The notes beneath the pieces are model-generated. The model saw nothing but the letters and a program-made list of their open reading frames with translations. It was not told the origin of the DNA and did no database searches. A DNA stretch of 59,336 nucleotides from Quadrisphaera sp. RL12-1S (GTDB lineage: Bacteria; Actinomycetota; Actinomycetes; Actinomycetales; Quadrisphaeraceae), in assembly GCF_014270065.1 (NCBI RefSeq), contig NZ_JACNME010000019.1:1-59336 (forward strand), given 5' to 3'. Below are positions 40,846 to 49,288 of the stretch, piece by piece (position 1 is the first letter of the stretch; every line of letters starts with the position of its first letter). A program made the translations under genes and the position numbers.

Positions 40846-43800
40846 ATGTCACTGGCTGACCTGGAGCCGTACGAGTCCTCCTCGGGACCGTCGGAGGAGC
40901 TGGGGCGCACGCCCCCGCAGGACGTCGCCGCCGAGATGAGCGTGCTGGGCGGCATGATGCTCAGCAAGGACGCCATCGCCGACGTCGTCGAGCAGATCCG
41001 CGGCACGGACTTCTACCGGCCCGCCCACGAGCTCATCTACGACGCGATCATGGACCTCTACGGTCGCGGCGAGCCGGCGGACGCCATCACCGTCGCCGCC
41101 ACCCTGACCCGCAAGGGCGAGATCGGGCGCGTCGGCGGCAACGGGTACCTGCACACCCTCATCTCCTCGGTGCCGACCGCCGCCAACGCCGGCTACTACG
41201 CGAGGATCGTGCGCGAGCGCGCCGTGCTGCGCCGCCTCGTGGAGGCCGGGACGCGCATCGTGCAGCTCGGCTACGCCGCCGAGGGCGGCGACGTCGACGC
41301 GCTCGTCAACACCGCCCAGGCGGAGGTCTACGCGGTCACCGACCAGCGCCAGACCGAGGACTACGTGCCGCTGGGGTCGACCATCGAGGCGACGATCGAT
41401 GAGATCGAGGCCTCCAGCCACCGCGGCGACGGGATGATCGGCGTCCCCACGGGCTTCGCCGACCTCGACGCCCTCACCAACGGGCTGCACGGCGGCCAGA
41501 TGATCGTCATCGCCGCCCGGCCGGCCATCGGGAAGGCGCTGGCGCTGGACACGCCTCTGCCCACCCCCACCGGCTGGACGACCATGCGGGACGTCGTCGT
41601 AGGTGACGAGGTGCTCGCCGCCGACGGGACGCCGACCCGTGTCGTCGCGGCGACCGAGGTCATGGCCGACCGCCCGTGCTTCGAGGTCGTCTTCGACGAC
41701 GGGACCACCGTCGTCGCCGACGCCCAGCACCAGTGGGCCACCAAGACCCGCCACGAACGGCGCGTGGGTCTGCCCGCTGCTGTGCGGACCACCGAGCAGA
41801 TAGCCCGGTCGGTGCGCTGTTCGACCGCAGATCGGCGCGCCGAGCACAGCGTGGACGTCGCTGGGGCGCTCCAGCTCGAGCCACAGCAGCTCCCTCTGTC
41901 CCCCTACGCCCTAGGCGTGTGGCTGGGTGACGGTCACACCGATGCGGCCAGGTTCACCACCGCTGACCCCGAGATCGTCGCTTTCGTCGAGGGGGAGGGC
42001 TACGAGGTGCGGCCCGTCCCTGGGACGATCAGCTACTCGTGGTGCCTGGTGCAACCGGCTCTCGACGAGCGCACCTGTGTGGTGTGCGGTGCGACCTTCA
42101 CACCGCGCACCAGCCAGGTCTGGACCTGTGGGAGGTCGTGTGGCGGCCGCGCCAAGACGGTCAGCCCCGCCGTCCCGTCGCCGACGTGTCCCGACTGCGG
42201 CCGACCCTCGTCCGGCTTGCGCCGGTGCGCCGACTGCCACGCCGACCACGGGTCCGTCCGGGGCCTCCTGCGGGGGCTCGGGGTGCTTGGAGACAAGCAC
42301 CTACCCGCCGCGTACCTGAGAGCGAGCGAACAGCAGCGCAGAGATCTCCTCGCGGGCCTCCTCGACAGTGACGGCACCGTCACCCCGACCGGCAGCGTGC
42401 AGTTCTCCGTGACCGACGAGCGGCTCGCCCAGGACGTTCAGGAGCTGGTGCTGGGCCTGGGCTACCGCTGCGGTGTCTCCACCCGCCGTGTGACGACTCG
42501 CCGCGCTGAGCGTTCCACCTGCTACACCATCACCTTCACCACTGACGACGACGTGTTCAGGCTCGAGCGCAAGCGCATGGTCCACAAGCTCCGTCGTCGC
42601 CCCTCTACGGCGAGGTTGCGGCAGCGCTACGTCGTCGAGGTCCGTCCGGTGACGAGCGTCCCCGTGCGGTGCATCGAGATCGACCACCCCTCGCACCTCT
42701 ACCTCGCGACGCGCTCGATGGTGCCCACGCACAACTCGACGATCGGGCTGGACATCCTGCGGTCGGCGGCCATCAAGAACAACATGCCCGCCGTCGTCTT
42801 CTCCCTGGAGATGGGCAAGACCGAGATCACCATGCGCCTGCTGTCGGCGGAGGCCAAGGTGCCGCTGCAGAACATGCGCAAGGGCACCATGCGCGAGGAG
42901 GACTGGACCCGCCTGGCCCGCACCATGGGCGCCGTCAGCGAGGCGCCGCTGTTCATCGACGACAGCCCCAACATGACGCTGATGGAGATCCGCGCCAAGT
43001 GCCGCCGCCTCAAGCAGCAGCACGGCCTCAAGCTGGTCGTCATTGACTACCTGCAGCTCATGACCTCGGGCAAGAAGGTCGAGAGCCGCCAGCAGGAGGT
43101 CTCGGAGTTCTCCCGCGCCCTCAAGCTGCTCGCCAAGGAGCTCGAGGTGCCCGTCATCGCCATCTCGCAGCTGAACCGCGGTCCTGAGCAGCGCACCGAC
43201 AAGCGGCCGGCCATGAGCGACCTGCGCGAGTCCGGCTGCATGACTGCTGACACACGCCTCATGAGGGCCGACACGGGTGCTGAGGTGACCCTCGGTGAGC
43301 TCGTGGCCAACGAGGACCGCGACATCCCGGTCTGGGCCCTCAACGAGCGGCTCCAGCTGGTCCCCCGGACGATGACGCACGCCTTCCCCAGTGGCACCAG
43401 GGAGGCGTTCCGCCTGCGACTGGCGTCGGGTCGGGAGGTCACGGCGACGGCCAACCACCCGTTCCTGACCTTCGACGGTTGGAAGCCCCTGGGAGAGCTG
43501 GCTGCCGGCGACCGTCTCGGCGTGGTGCGCCACGTCCCGCCGCCCCTGCAGATCACGGCGTGGGACGACGATGAGGTGGTGCTGCTGGCGCACTTGATCG
43601 GGGACGGGTCGATGGTGGCCCGCCAGCCGATCCGGTACGCGAGCATCGACGAGGCGAACCTCACCGCCGTCGCTGAGGCCGCTGCGCGCCGCTTCGGCAT
43701 CACTGCTGTGCGCGACGAGTACGCGGCGGCTCGTGTCACCACTCTGCGACTCCCAGCTCCCTACCGACTGACCCACGGCAAGCGGAACCCCATAGCAGCG

Positions 43801-44697
43801 TGGCTCGACGGCCTGGGCATCTTCGACAAGCGCAGCCACGAGAAGTTCATCCCGGCTGGCGTCTTCGGGCTCCCGAAGGCGCAGGTGGCGATGTTCTTAC
43901 GGCACCTGTGGTCCACCGACGGCTGCGTGCACTGGCAGGAGAGCCAGGGCAAGGCGATCATCTACTACGCCTCCACGAGTCGCCGCTTGGTCGAGGACGT
44001 CGCGCGGCTGCTGCTGCGCTTCAACATCAACGCGCGTCTCAAGACCGTGACGAAGGCCGGGTACCGCGATGGCTACCAGCTGCACCTCATGGACGTGGAC
44101 ACCCAGCGCCACTTCCTGACGGAGATCGGGTGCCACGGGGCTCGCGGCGTGAAGGCTCAGACCGTGCTGGAGCGCATTGGCGAGCGTGTCGGACGAGTGC
44201 GTCGGGACTCCGTGCCCGCCGAGGTCTGGCCCAGGATCCGCGAGGCCATGGAGAGCTCTGGTGTCGAGCCGGAGCGGTTCCGCTCGATCCTGCGTCGCGA
44301 AGGCATCCAGCTCAAGGCGAACGCCCCGATGACGCGTCAGCGGCTCGCGCGCGTGGCGGAGGTCCTGGGTTCCGCTGACCTCGACGTCATCGCGACGAAC
44401 GACGTGTTCTGGGACGAGGTCGTCTCCATCACGCCGGTCGGCCCGGTGGACGTCTACGACGCGACGGTGATGGGGCTCCACAACTTCGTCGCCAACTCCA
44501 TCGCCTCGCACAACAGCATCGAGCAGGACGCCGACATGGTCATCCTGCTGCACCGCGAGGACGCCTACGAGAAGGAGAGCCCGCGTGCGGGGGAGGCCGA
44601 CCTCATCGTCGCCAAGCACCGCAACGGTCCCACGGACACGATCGTCGTGGCCTTCCAGGGCCACTACTCGCGCTTCGTCGACATGGCCACGGGATGA
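40846..44697 (+). CDS. dnaB: Replicative DNA helicase DnaB with two inteins
   Basis: Hexameric 5'-3' replicative helicase precursor, 1283 codons. Removing two inteins (41536-42735, 400 aa; 43237-44514, 426 aa) leaves a 457-aa DnaB, the normal size. The N-terminal domain has PPQDVAAEMSVLGGMMLSKD. The P-loop ARPAIGK/ST is interrupted by intein 1 between Lys and Ser. Downstream are FSLEMGKTEITMRLLSAEAK and LKLVVIDYLQLM. The loop RESG/SIEQDADMVILLHR is interrupted by intein 2. The ATG at 40846 has GGAGGG upstream; the longer open frame crosses the DnaA boxes and is rejected. Confidence 0.96.
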   Translation: MSLADLEPYESSSGPSEELGRTPPQDVAAEMSVLGGMMLSKDAIADVVEQIRGTDFYRPAHELIYDAIMDLYGRGEPADAITVAATLTRKGEIGRVGGNGYLHTLISSVPTAANAGYYARIVRERAVLRRLVEAGTRIVQLGYAAEGGDVDALVNTAQAEVYAVTDQRQTEDYVPLGSTIEATIDEIEASSHRGDGMIGVPTGFADLDALTNGLHGGQMIVIAARPAIGKALALDTPLPTPTGWTTMRDVVVGDEVLAADGTPTRVVAATEVMADRPCFEVVFDDGTTVVADAQHQWATKTRHERRVGLPAAVRTTEQIARSVRCSTADRRAEHSVDVAGALQLEPQQLPLSPYALGVWLGDGHTDAARFTTADPEIVAFVEGEGYEVRPVPGTISYSWCLVQPALDERTCVVCGATFTPRTSQVWTCGRSCGGRAKTVSPAVPSPTCPDCGRPSSGLRRCADCHADHGSVRGLLRGLGVLGDKHLPAAYLRASEQQRRDLLAGLLDSDGTVTPTGSVQFSVTDERLAQDVQELVLGLGYRCGVSTRRVTTRRAERSTCYTITFTTDDDVFRLERKRMVHKLRRRPSTARLRQRYVVEVRPVTSVPVRCIEIDHPSHLYLATRSMVPTHNSTIGLDILRSAAIKNNMPAVVFSLEMGKTEITMRLLSAEAKVPLQNMRKGTMREEDWTRLARTMGAVSEAPLFIDDSPNMTLMEIRAKCRRLKQQHGLKLVVIDYLQLMTSGKKVESRQQEVSEFSRALKLLAKELEVPVIAISQLNRGPEQRTDKRPAMSDLRESGCMTADTRLMRADTGAEVTLGELVANEDRDIPVWALNERLQLVPRTMTHAFPSGTREAFRLRLASGREVTATANHPFLTFDGWKPLGELAAGDRLGVVRHVPPPLQITAWDDDEVVLLAHLIGDGSMVARQPIRYASIDEANLTAVAEAAARRFGITAVRDEYAAARVTTLRLPAPYRLTHGKRNPIAAWLDGLGIFDKRSHEKFIPAGVFGLPKAQVAMFLRHLWSTDGCVHWQESQGKAIIYYASTSRRLVEDVARLLLRFNINARLKTVTKAGYRDGYQLHLMDVDTQRHFLTEIGCHGARGVKAQTVLERIGERVGRVRRDSVPAEVWPRIREAMESSGVEPERFRSILRREGIQLKANAPMTRQRLARVAEVLGSADLDVIATNDVFWDEVVSITPVGPVDVYDATVMGLHNFVANSIASHNSIEQDADMVILLHREDAYEKESPRAGEADLIVAKHRNGPTDTIVVAFQGHYSRFVDMATG
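41536..42735 (+). other. DnaB intein 1: class 3-type intein with LAGLIDADG endonuclease
   Basis: A 400-aa in-frame protein intron inside the Walker A motif, followed by Ser as +1. It starts with Ala (ALALDTPLPTPTGWTTM), not Cys or Ser. It ends VPTHN with penultimate His399 and Asn400. Trp67 (AQHQW), Cys379 (VRCIEI) and Thr398 fit the WCT triad of class 3 inteins, which splice through an internal Cys. LAGLIDADG-like motifs LGVWLGDGH and LLAGLLDSDG indicate a homing endonuclease. Between them lie two pairs of Cys motifs (CVVC/CGRSC and CPDC/CADC). Base composition is lower in GC than the flanking extein. Confidence 0.9.
43237..44514 (+). other. DnaB intein 2: class 1-type intein with LAGLIDADG endonuclease
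   Basis: A 426-aa intein beginning Cys1 (CMTADTRLM) after RESG and ending with IASHN before Ser +1. Block B is visible as VTATANHPFLTFDGW, with the conserved Thr/Asn-x-x-His. Blocks F and G are VDVYDATVMGLHNFVANSI and ASHN. LAGLIDADG motifs are VLLAHLIGDGSM and MFLRHLWSTDGCV. The insertion point is the one used by the M. tuberculosis DnaB intein, so the site is a known hotspot in a conserved active-site loop. Confidence 0.9.
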
Positions 44698-44951
44698 CGG
44701 AGGGCAGGGACGAAGCCGCATCGAGCGAAGGTGTGACGAGAAGTCGCCCTGACGATGGACCGAGAGAGTTGACGAGCGCCGATCCGCTTCGTGATCTAGC
44801 CCGGCAGATGCATGAGGTTCTGGGGGACGCGGACTACTTCGCTCTGACCCTCACTGCGGATGATTCCGGTGGCGTGGTGGTGGGCAGGCAGACCCACTGG
44901 GTTGGCGCGGGGCGCCGGCCAATGTGGGAGATGAGAAGTCTTGTCCCGTGA
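44694..44951 (+). pseudogene. Truncated unknown gene after dnaB, cut by an IS element
   Basis: An 85-codon frame that starts in an ATGA overlap with the dnaB stop, so it was probably translationally coupled to dnaB. The sequence (ending LGDADYFALTLTADDSGGVV, then HWVGAGRRPMWEMRS) is not recognised. The frame runs directly into the left inverted repeat of the IS256-like element at 44943, and no continuation is seen on the far side. I read it as the N-terminal remnant of a gene broken by the insertion. Confidence 0.5.
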
Positions 44952-46422
44952 AGTGGTGTAGATCCCGGAGCCGCTCCTGGTGATCAACGCGGCCGTCGAC
45001 ATCGGCGACGGCGCAGCGATCAAGTTGAGCGGTCACCGCGCGATGTCAGTGAGACCTGCCTAGGGAACTCACCGAAGGACACCAGCGCGGTGACCGATGA
45101 CCACTCTGCCCTGCTCGCCCTGCTCGCCGAGCTGCACGACACGACCGAGTCCGACCGCATCCGCAGGATCGCTGAGCACGCTTACCAACAGCTCGTGGAT
45201 GCCGAAGCCGCCGTAGCCATCGGCGCCGACCGCTATGAGCGCACCGAGCAGCGCCTGGCCCACCGCAACGGCACCCGGGCCAAGACCCTGGCGACCACCG
45301 CTGGGGACCTTCAGCTGCGCCTACCGAAGCTGCGCACCGGCTCCTTCTACCCGAGCCTGCTGGAGCGGCGCCGCCGCATCGACCAGGCGCTGTTCGCCGT
45401 CGTGGCCGAGGCCTACGTCCATGGGGTGTCCACCAGGAAGGTCGACGACCTCTTCGCCGCCCTCGGCGTCGCATCCGGGATCAGCAAGTCCGAGGTCAGC
45501 CGGATCTGCGCCGACCTGGACGTGGAGGTCGCCGCCTTCCGGACCCGACCGCTGGGTGAGCACCCCTACCCGTACGTGTTCTTGGACGCCACCTACTGCA
45601 AGGCCCGCGTGGGTCACCGCGTGGTCAGCAGAGCGGTGGTCATCGCCACCGGCGTCACCGCCGCAGGTCACCGTGAGGTCCTCGGCGTGGACGTCGCCGG
45701 CTCCGAGGACGAAGCGTTCTGGAAGGCGTTCCTGACGGGGTTGAAGCGCCGCGGGCTGTCCGGGGTGCAGCTGGTCATCAGCGACGCCCACGAGGGCCTG
45801 AAGAAGGCCATCGCGCGCTCGATGTCCGGGGCCAGCTGGCAGCGGTGTCGGGTGCACTTCGCCAGGAACTTGCTGGCCCACGTGGCCAAGGCCGACGGTG
45901 AGGTCGTCACCGCCGCCTACAGGACGGTGTTCGCCCAGCCGACCGCGGCCGGCGTCGCCGCGCAGTGGGACCACGTCGCGGCCAGCTTCACCACCACCCA
46001 CCCCAAGGTCGCCGCGGTCATGGACGCCGCCCGCGAGGACGTGCTGGCGTTCCGATCATCAGCACCGCCTTCCCCGCGGCGCACTGGAAGAAGATCTGGT
46101 CCACCAACCCCCTGGAGCGCCTGAACAAGGAGGTCAAGCGGCGCACCGACGTGGTGGGGGTCTTCCCCAACGACGCAGCCCTGCTGCGGCTGACGGCGTG
46201 TGTGCTGATCGAGGCCCACGATGAGTGGGCCGCTGGCGAGCGTCGCTACCTGTCGGAGGCGTCGATGGCTGCGCTGAACGGCACCAACGTCGCCACCTTG
46301 CCGGCCATCACCAGCACCGGCACGACCGGTGGATCAGGCGTCGACACCGGGGCCGCCATGACGGCATGATCCCCACCAGCTGGCCCCGCACGGTGAGAAC
46401 GATCTACACCACTACAGGGGAC
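44943..46422 (+). mobile_element. IS256-like insertion sequence (degenerate)
   Basis: An element of about 1.48 kb bounded by imperfect inverted repeats: GTCCCGTGAAGTGGTGTAGA continuing to 44964 on the left, and its near-complement at 46401-46422 on the right (20 of 22 match). It contains one IS256-family transposase gene that is frameshifted. I could not find an 8-9 bp target duplication, so either the ends are slightly different or the flanks were rearranged later. Confidence 0.75.
45090..46369 (+). pseudogene. IS256 family transposase, frameshifted
   Basis: Mutator-like DDE transposase of about 420 codons. The first frame runs from GTG 45090 through LRLPKLRTGSFYPSLLERRR, YPYVFLDATYCKARVGHRVV, LVISDAHEGLKKAIARSM and WQRCRVHFARNLLAHV to EDVLAF. 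There the reading shifts at about 46050-46065 into another frame, which continues TAFPAAHWKKIWSTNPLERL and NKEVKRRTDVVGVFPND and ends near 46369. If the family sequence normally joins LAF to TAF, 11 extra bases are present. The gene is probably inactive unless the shift is programmed. Confidence 0.85.
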
Positions 46423-46433
46423 GTGACCCGGAG

Positions 46434-46865
46434 TCATCGATGTACCTCAGATGTTCTGGTTGACAGAGCAGTCAGTTCTGTAGCGGGGGTGGCGTTCGTG
46501 CTCGCAGTGTTGGGGACTGCTGTGGTGATGGTTCCTGAACGCTCGTAAGCGGTGATGATCCCCTGAGGGGAGACACCATTTCCGTTGTATACGCGACCGT
46601 TGTAGATGACTCGAAATATCTCGTTGCGGCGGACATCGAAGAGGGCATAGATGGCGCTTCGTCCGTCACCCTGATAGTCATCGACCCTCTCTATGCGTGA
46701 AATCGTGAGAGCCATCTCCGAGTCAAAGGTGGAATTCCATCGCGCCGTGATGTGGTTGGATCCCCAGCTGCTGGTGCCGCAGCGCAGTGCCAGCTTCTCC
46801 GACCCTCGGTCGTAGGTCTTAATCAGGTATGTATACGAATTTCCACTGCAGTAGCTGTCGCACAC
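46434..46865 (-). CDS. Unknown protein, possible orphan effector C-terminal domain
   Basis: A 143-codon frame starting GTG 46865. It contains KLALRCGTSSWGSNHITARW, YALFDVRRNEIFRVIYNG and PQGIITAYERSG. It has no signal peptide or membrane helix. The G-x-x-HI, R-V and GIITAYE pattern recalls C-terminal domains of bacterial polymorphic toxins, but that is pattern memory only. It is in the same frame as the SMI1-like gene just upstream, separated by one stop codon and 15 bases. GC is clearly below the genome norm, which suggests horizontal origin. Confidence 0.5.
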   Translation of the reverse strand: MCDSYCSGNSYTYLIKTYDRGSEKLALRCGTSSWGSNHITARWNSTFDSEMALTISRIERVDDYQGDGRSAIYALFDVRRNEIFRVIYNGRVYNGNGVSPQGIITAYERSGTITTAVPNTASTNATPATELTALSTRTSEVHR

Positions 46866-46883
46866 ATGGCCGACCGGGCTGAG

Positions 46884-47480
46884 TCAGGCGTCTTCGATGC
46901 GCCTGTCACCCAGGCCGTGGTCGACCCATTCCTGCTTGCGGGAGTTCCAGCTGATGACCCCACGGTCAAAGCGATCCGTCAGCCGGGCAACTACCGTCTG
47001 GAAGTCAGGCGCAAGCACCTGCGCCTCATCCGCCGGTGTTTCCCGGTCGAGCCGCATGATCCGATCACGGTCACCCGGATTGGCCAGCAGATTGGCGAAG
47101 ACCATCGAGTCTTGGTCCACCAGTACTGGCAGCCACTCCGGGCGCCATGTTGCCGTCGGGTCATCCGGCGAACCTGCGCGGGACTGCTCCCACCACCAAT
47201 CGCGCAGCGCCACGGCATCGCGCAGGCCCGGGAGTCTCCAGAAAAAGAAGGTGTACGGCTGGTCGTTGTCATAGGGGACGTTGTAGTCAATCCCGTCGTG
47301 CCAGCTCCACCAGGCTTCCAGGTCAGTTCCCAGTGGTGGCAGCGGCGGATCGACTGACTGTCCAGTCTGCATGTCCGCCGGTGATCGGAGGTGTCCGAAC
47401 AACGGCAGTTCATGCTGCTGCAGTGTGGTGATGAAGGCGGCGTAGGTCGGGTCGTCGGGCGGCCCATAGGGAGGCGGCAT
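46884..47480 (-). CDS. SMI1/KNR4-like immunity protein
   Basis: A 198-aa, acidic, Trp-rich protein with DLEAWWSWHDGIDYNVPYDN, FFFWRLPGLRDAVALRDWWW and EWLPVLVDQDSMVFANLLAN. These fit the SMI1/KNR4 fold, a common immunity family of polymorphic toxin systems. ATG 47480 has GGGAAG five bases upstream; GTG 47486 would overlap the upstream toxin stop in a GTGA. The tight link to a NucA/NucB-type nuclease fragment supports a toxin-immunity role. Lower GC than the surroundings. Confidence 0.72.
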   Translation of the reverse strand: MPPPYGPPDDPTYAAFITTLQQHELPLFGHLRSPADMQTGQSVDPPLPPLGTDLEAWWSWHDGIDYNVPYDNDQPYTFFFWRLPGLRDAVALRDWWWEQSRAGSPDDPTATWRPEWLPVLVDQDSMVFANLLANPGDRDRIMRLDRETPADEAQVLAPDFQTVVARLTDRFDRGVISWNSRKQEWVDHGLGDRRIEDA

Positions 47481-47482
47481 AG

Positions 47483-47785
47483 TCACTTCCCGCAGACGAA
47501 GGCTGTATCGGCAGTCGTGGTGGAGATCGTCTGGTTGCCGTAGATGGGGATGACCAAGTACTGCCGGGTCACGCCAATGGAGCAGACACTGTAGAAACTG
47601 TTGAGGCGAGATCCTTCCAAGTGGTTCTGCGTGGAGTTGACCTGCTTGAGCGAGGCCATCGGCTTGGCGGGCGATATCGAGCTATCAGCAGCGCCGCCCT
47701 CCTTGGCACTGGCGAACGGGTACTCGTCACAGTTCTTGCCCGACTGTATCGTCTTGCAGACATCATAGGAGCGGTACCAGTTCTT
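47483..47785 (-). pseudogene. C-terminal fragment of a polymorphic toxin with NucA/NucB-type DNase domain
   Basis: A 100-codon frame reading out of the IS3-like element and ending at TGA 47485-47483. It contains NWYRSYDVCKTIQSGKNCDE, YPFASAKEGG and then NHLEGSRLNSFYSVCSIGVT. The C-D-E-Y-P-F-A-S-x-x-E-G-G motif and the following N-x-x-x-G-x-x-L-x-x-FY are hallmarks of NucA/NucB deoxyribonucleases. The 5' part of the gene is replaced by the IS end at 47787, so there is no start codon. The next gene downstream is its likely immunity gene. Confidence 0.75.
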
Positions 47786-47854
47786 TTGTCGCGCGTCAGG
47801 CTTTGTGGCAGTCCCCGTTGCCTACGGGGTTGACCAGCAAGGAGCCTGACCACC

Positions 47855-48172
47855 ATGCCAAGACCACCAGCCCTGGCGACCGAGGAGAAGACCCGGATCG
47901 TGCTGTCGATCCTCGCCGGAGAGACCACCGTCGCCGAGGCCGCCAGACGCGCGAGGGTCTCCGAGCAGTCCGTCGGCACCTGGAAGCGGCAGTTCCTCGA
48001 AGCCGGCCGCACAGGCCTGGCTTCGGGCAAGAACGGACCCTCCACCCGCGAGGCCCAGCTCGAAGCCGAAGTCGCCGACCTGACCACCGCCTTGGGCGAG
48101 GGCGCCGTCGAGATCCGCGTCTGGAAGAAGTCCGCTGAGGGGCGCCTGGGCCCTTCGAAGACCTCGAGGTGA
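47855..48172 (+). CDS. IS3-type transposase OrfA (helix-turn-helix)
   Basis: A 105-aa basic protein with a helix-turn-helix region (KTRIVLSILAGETTVAEAAR, RARVSEQSVGTWKRQFLEAG) and a leucine-zipper-like stretch (QLEAEVADLTTALGEGAVEI). It is the DNA-binding partner of OrfB in IS3-type elements. GTGA overlap with orfB. Confidence 0.8.
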   Translation: MPRPPALATEEKTRIVLSILAGETTVAEAARRARVSEQSVGTWKRQFLEAGRTGLASGKNGPSTREAQLEAEVADLTTALGEGAVEIRVWKKSAEGRLGPSKTSR

Positions 48173-49128
48173 TCCGCGTTGAGGCGGGCATGCCGACCAC
48201 GAGGTTCGCCTCCTTGATCGGCGTGCCCGAGCGAACCTGGCGCCGTCACCAGGCCCGAGCCCGCGTCCAGCGCCCCTGCGAAGGGTCCCTGGCCGCGCCC
48301 GGCGCGGGAATCGGCCCGCGAGGTCGCCCGTCGCCACGCGCTGGCTCACCCGGCCTGGGGCCACCGCAAGGTCTGGGCGATGTGCAGACATGAAGGGCAC
48401 GTGGTGTCCCAGGCCACCGTGCTGCGGCTGCTGCGCGACGAGGGCCTCATCTTGGAGGCCAACTACCAGCGAGAACGCCGCCAGCTCCCCGCCCGCCGCA
48501 AGGCCGCCTTCGCGGTGGAGCCCACCGGCCCGAACCAGGTCTGGCAGCTGGACTTCTCCGAGTTGATCGTCGGCCCGAGACGACCACCGGCGGCACGTGG
48601 CGGATCGCGGGCTGGCGGGACTACTGGAGCAAGTACGAGCTGGGCTGGCACACGTCCGCGACGGCGAACATGCACGACGCGATCGCCGCCGTCGAGGCCG
48701 CCCTGGTCGAGGCCGAGCGCTTGGCGGGGGCGCCGCTGGTGGACCTCGCCCCACGGGACGAGGACGGGCACGTGCAGCCGCTGGTCACCCTCGTCACCGA
48801 CAACGGCGGCCCGTTCCGGTCCTTCCGATTCGAGGCGTTCATCGCCACCCACCCCGAGCTTCGCCACGTCAGGACTCCGGTCCGCACCCCCGGGCAGAAC
48901 GGCTCACGAGAGCGTGGCTTCGGGTCCTTGAAGTACGAGCGGCTCTTCCTGGAGGAGGTCGAGCACGTCCTGGACCTCCTCGCCCACGCCGAGGACTACC
49001 GCGTCGAGTACAACACCGTGCGCCCTCACGAGGCGATCGCCTGGAACCGGCCCTTCGAGGTGCACACCGGCGTCGCCGACCCGCTGGTGCCCAACTTTCC
49101 CGAACCCCAGAACCTGCCAGCTACTTGA
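48169..49128 (+). pseudogene. IS3-type transposase OrfB (integrase core), with two frameshifts
   Basis: Frame 1 begins GTG 48169 (IRVEAGMPTTRFASLIGVPE). At about 48280-48310 the reading moves to another frame (WAMCRHEGHVVSQATVLRLL, then QVWQLDFSE, the first catalytic Asp). At about 48555-48580 it moves back (TWRIAGWRDYWSKYELGW, then VTDNGGPF, the second Asp, and NGSRERGFGSLKYERLF, the Glu). All DDE residues can be found, but never in one frame, so the gene is broken. Confidence 0.82.
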
Positions 49129-49288
49129 CGCGGGACAGGTGTCGACCAGGGCATGTGAGACGGGCACCACATCGAACTGACGGAATGACACCCGCTGCGG
49201 CTCTAGCGATGGACCTCGGTCGCGTAGCGGGGCGTGTCATTCGCTCAGTCCGCGGTGCCCTGGCCCCTCCGCAGTCTGGCCGGAGGCG

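Larger units (their letters stand above)
47787..49137 (+). mobile_element. IS3-like insertion sequence (degenerate)
   Basis: A 1351-bp element with ends TGTCGCGCGTCAGG at 47787 and the related complement (TGTCCCGCGTCAAG) at 49137, i.e. the TG...CA tips usual for IS3 elements. It contains orfA and a frameshifted orfB. No 3-4 bp target duplication is visible. The left end cuts the toxin gene. Confidence 0.72.

Noticed and set aside
49138..49288. Upstream half of the NucA/NucB toxin beyond the IS3-like element
   Set aside because: One minus frame here (VSFRQFDVVPVSHALVDT) could be read toward the IS, but no target duplication or recognisable domain supports joining it to the toxin fragment.
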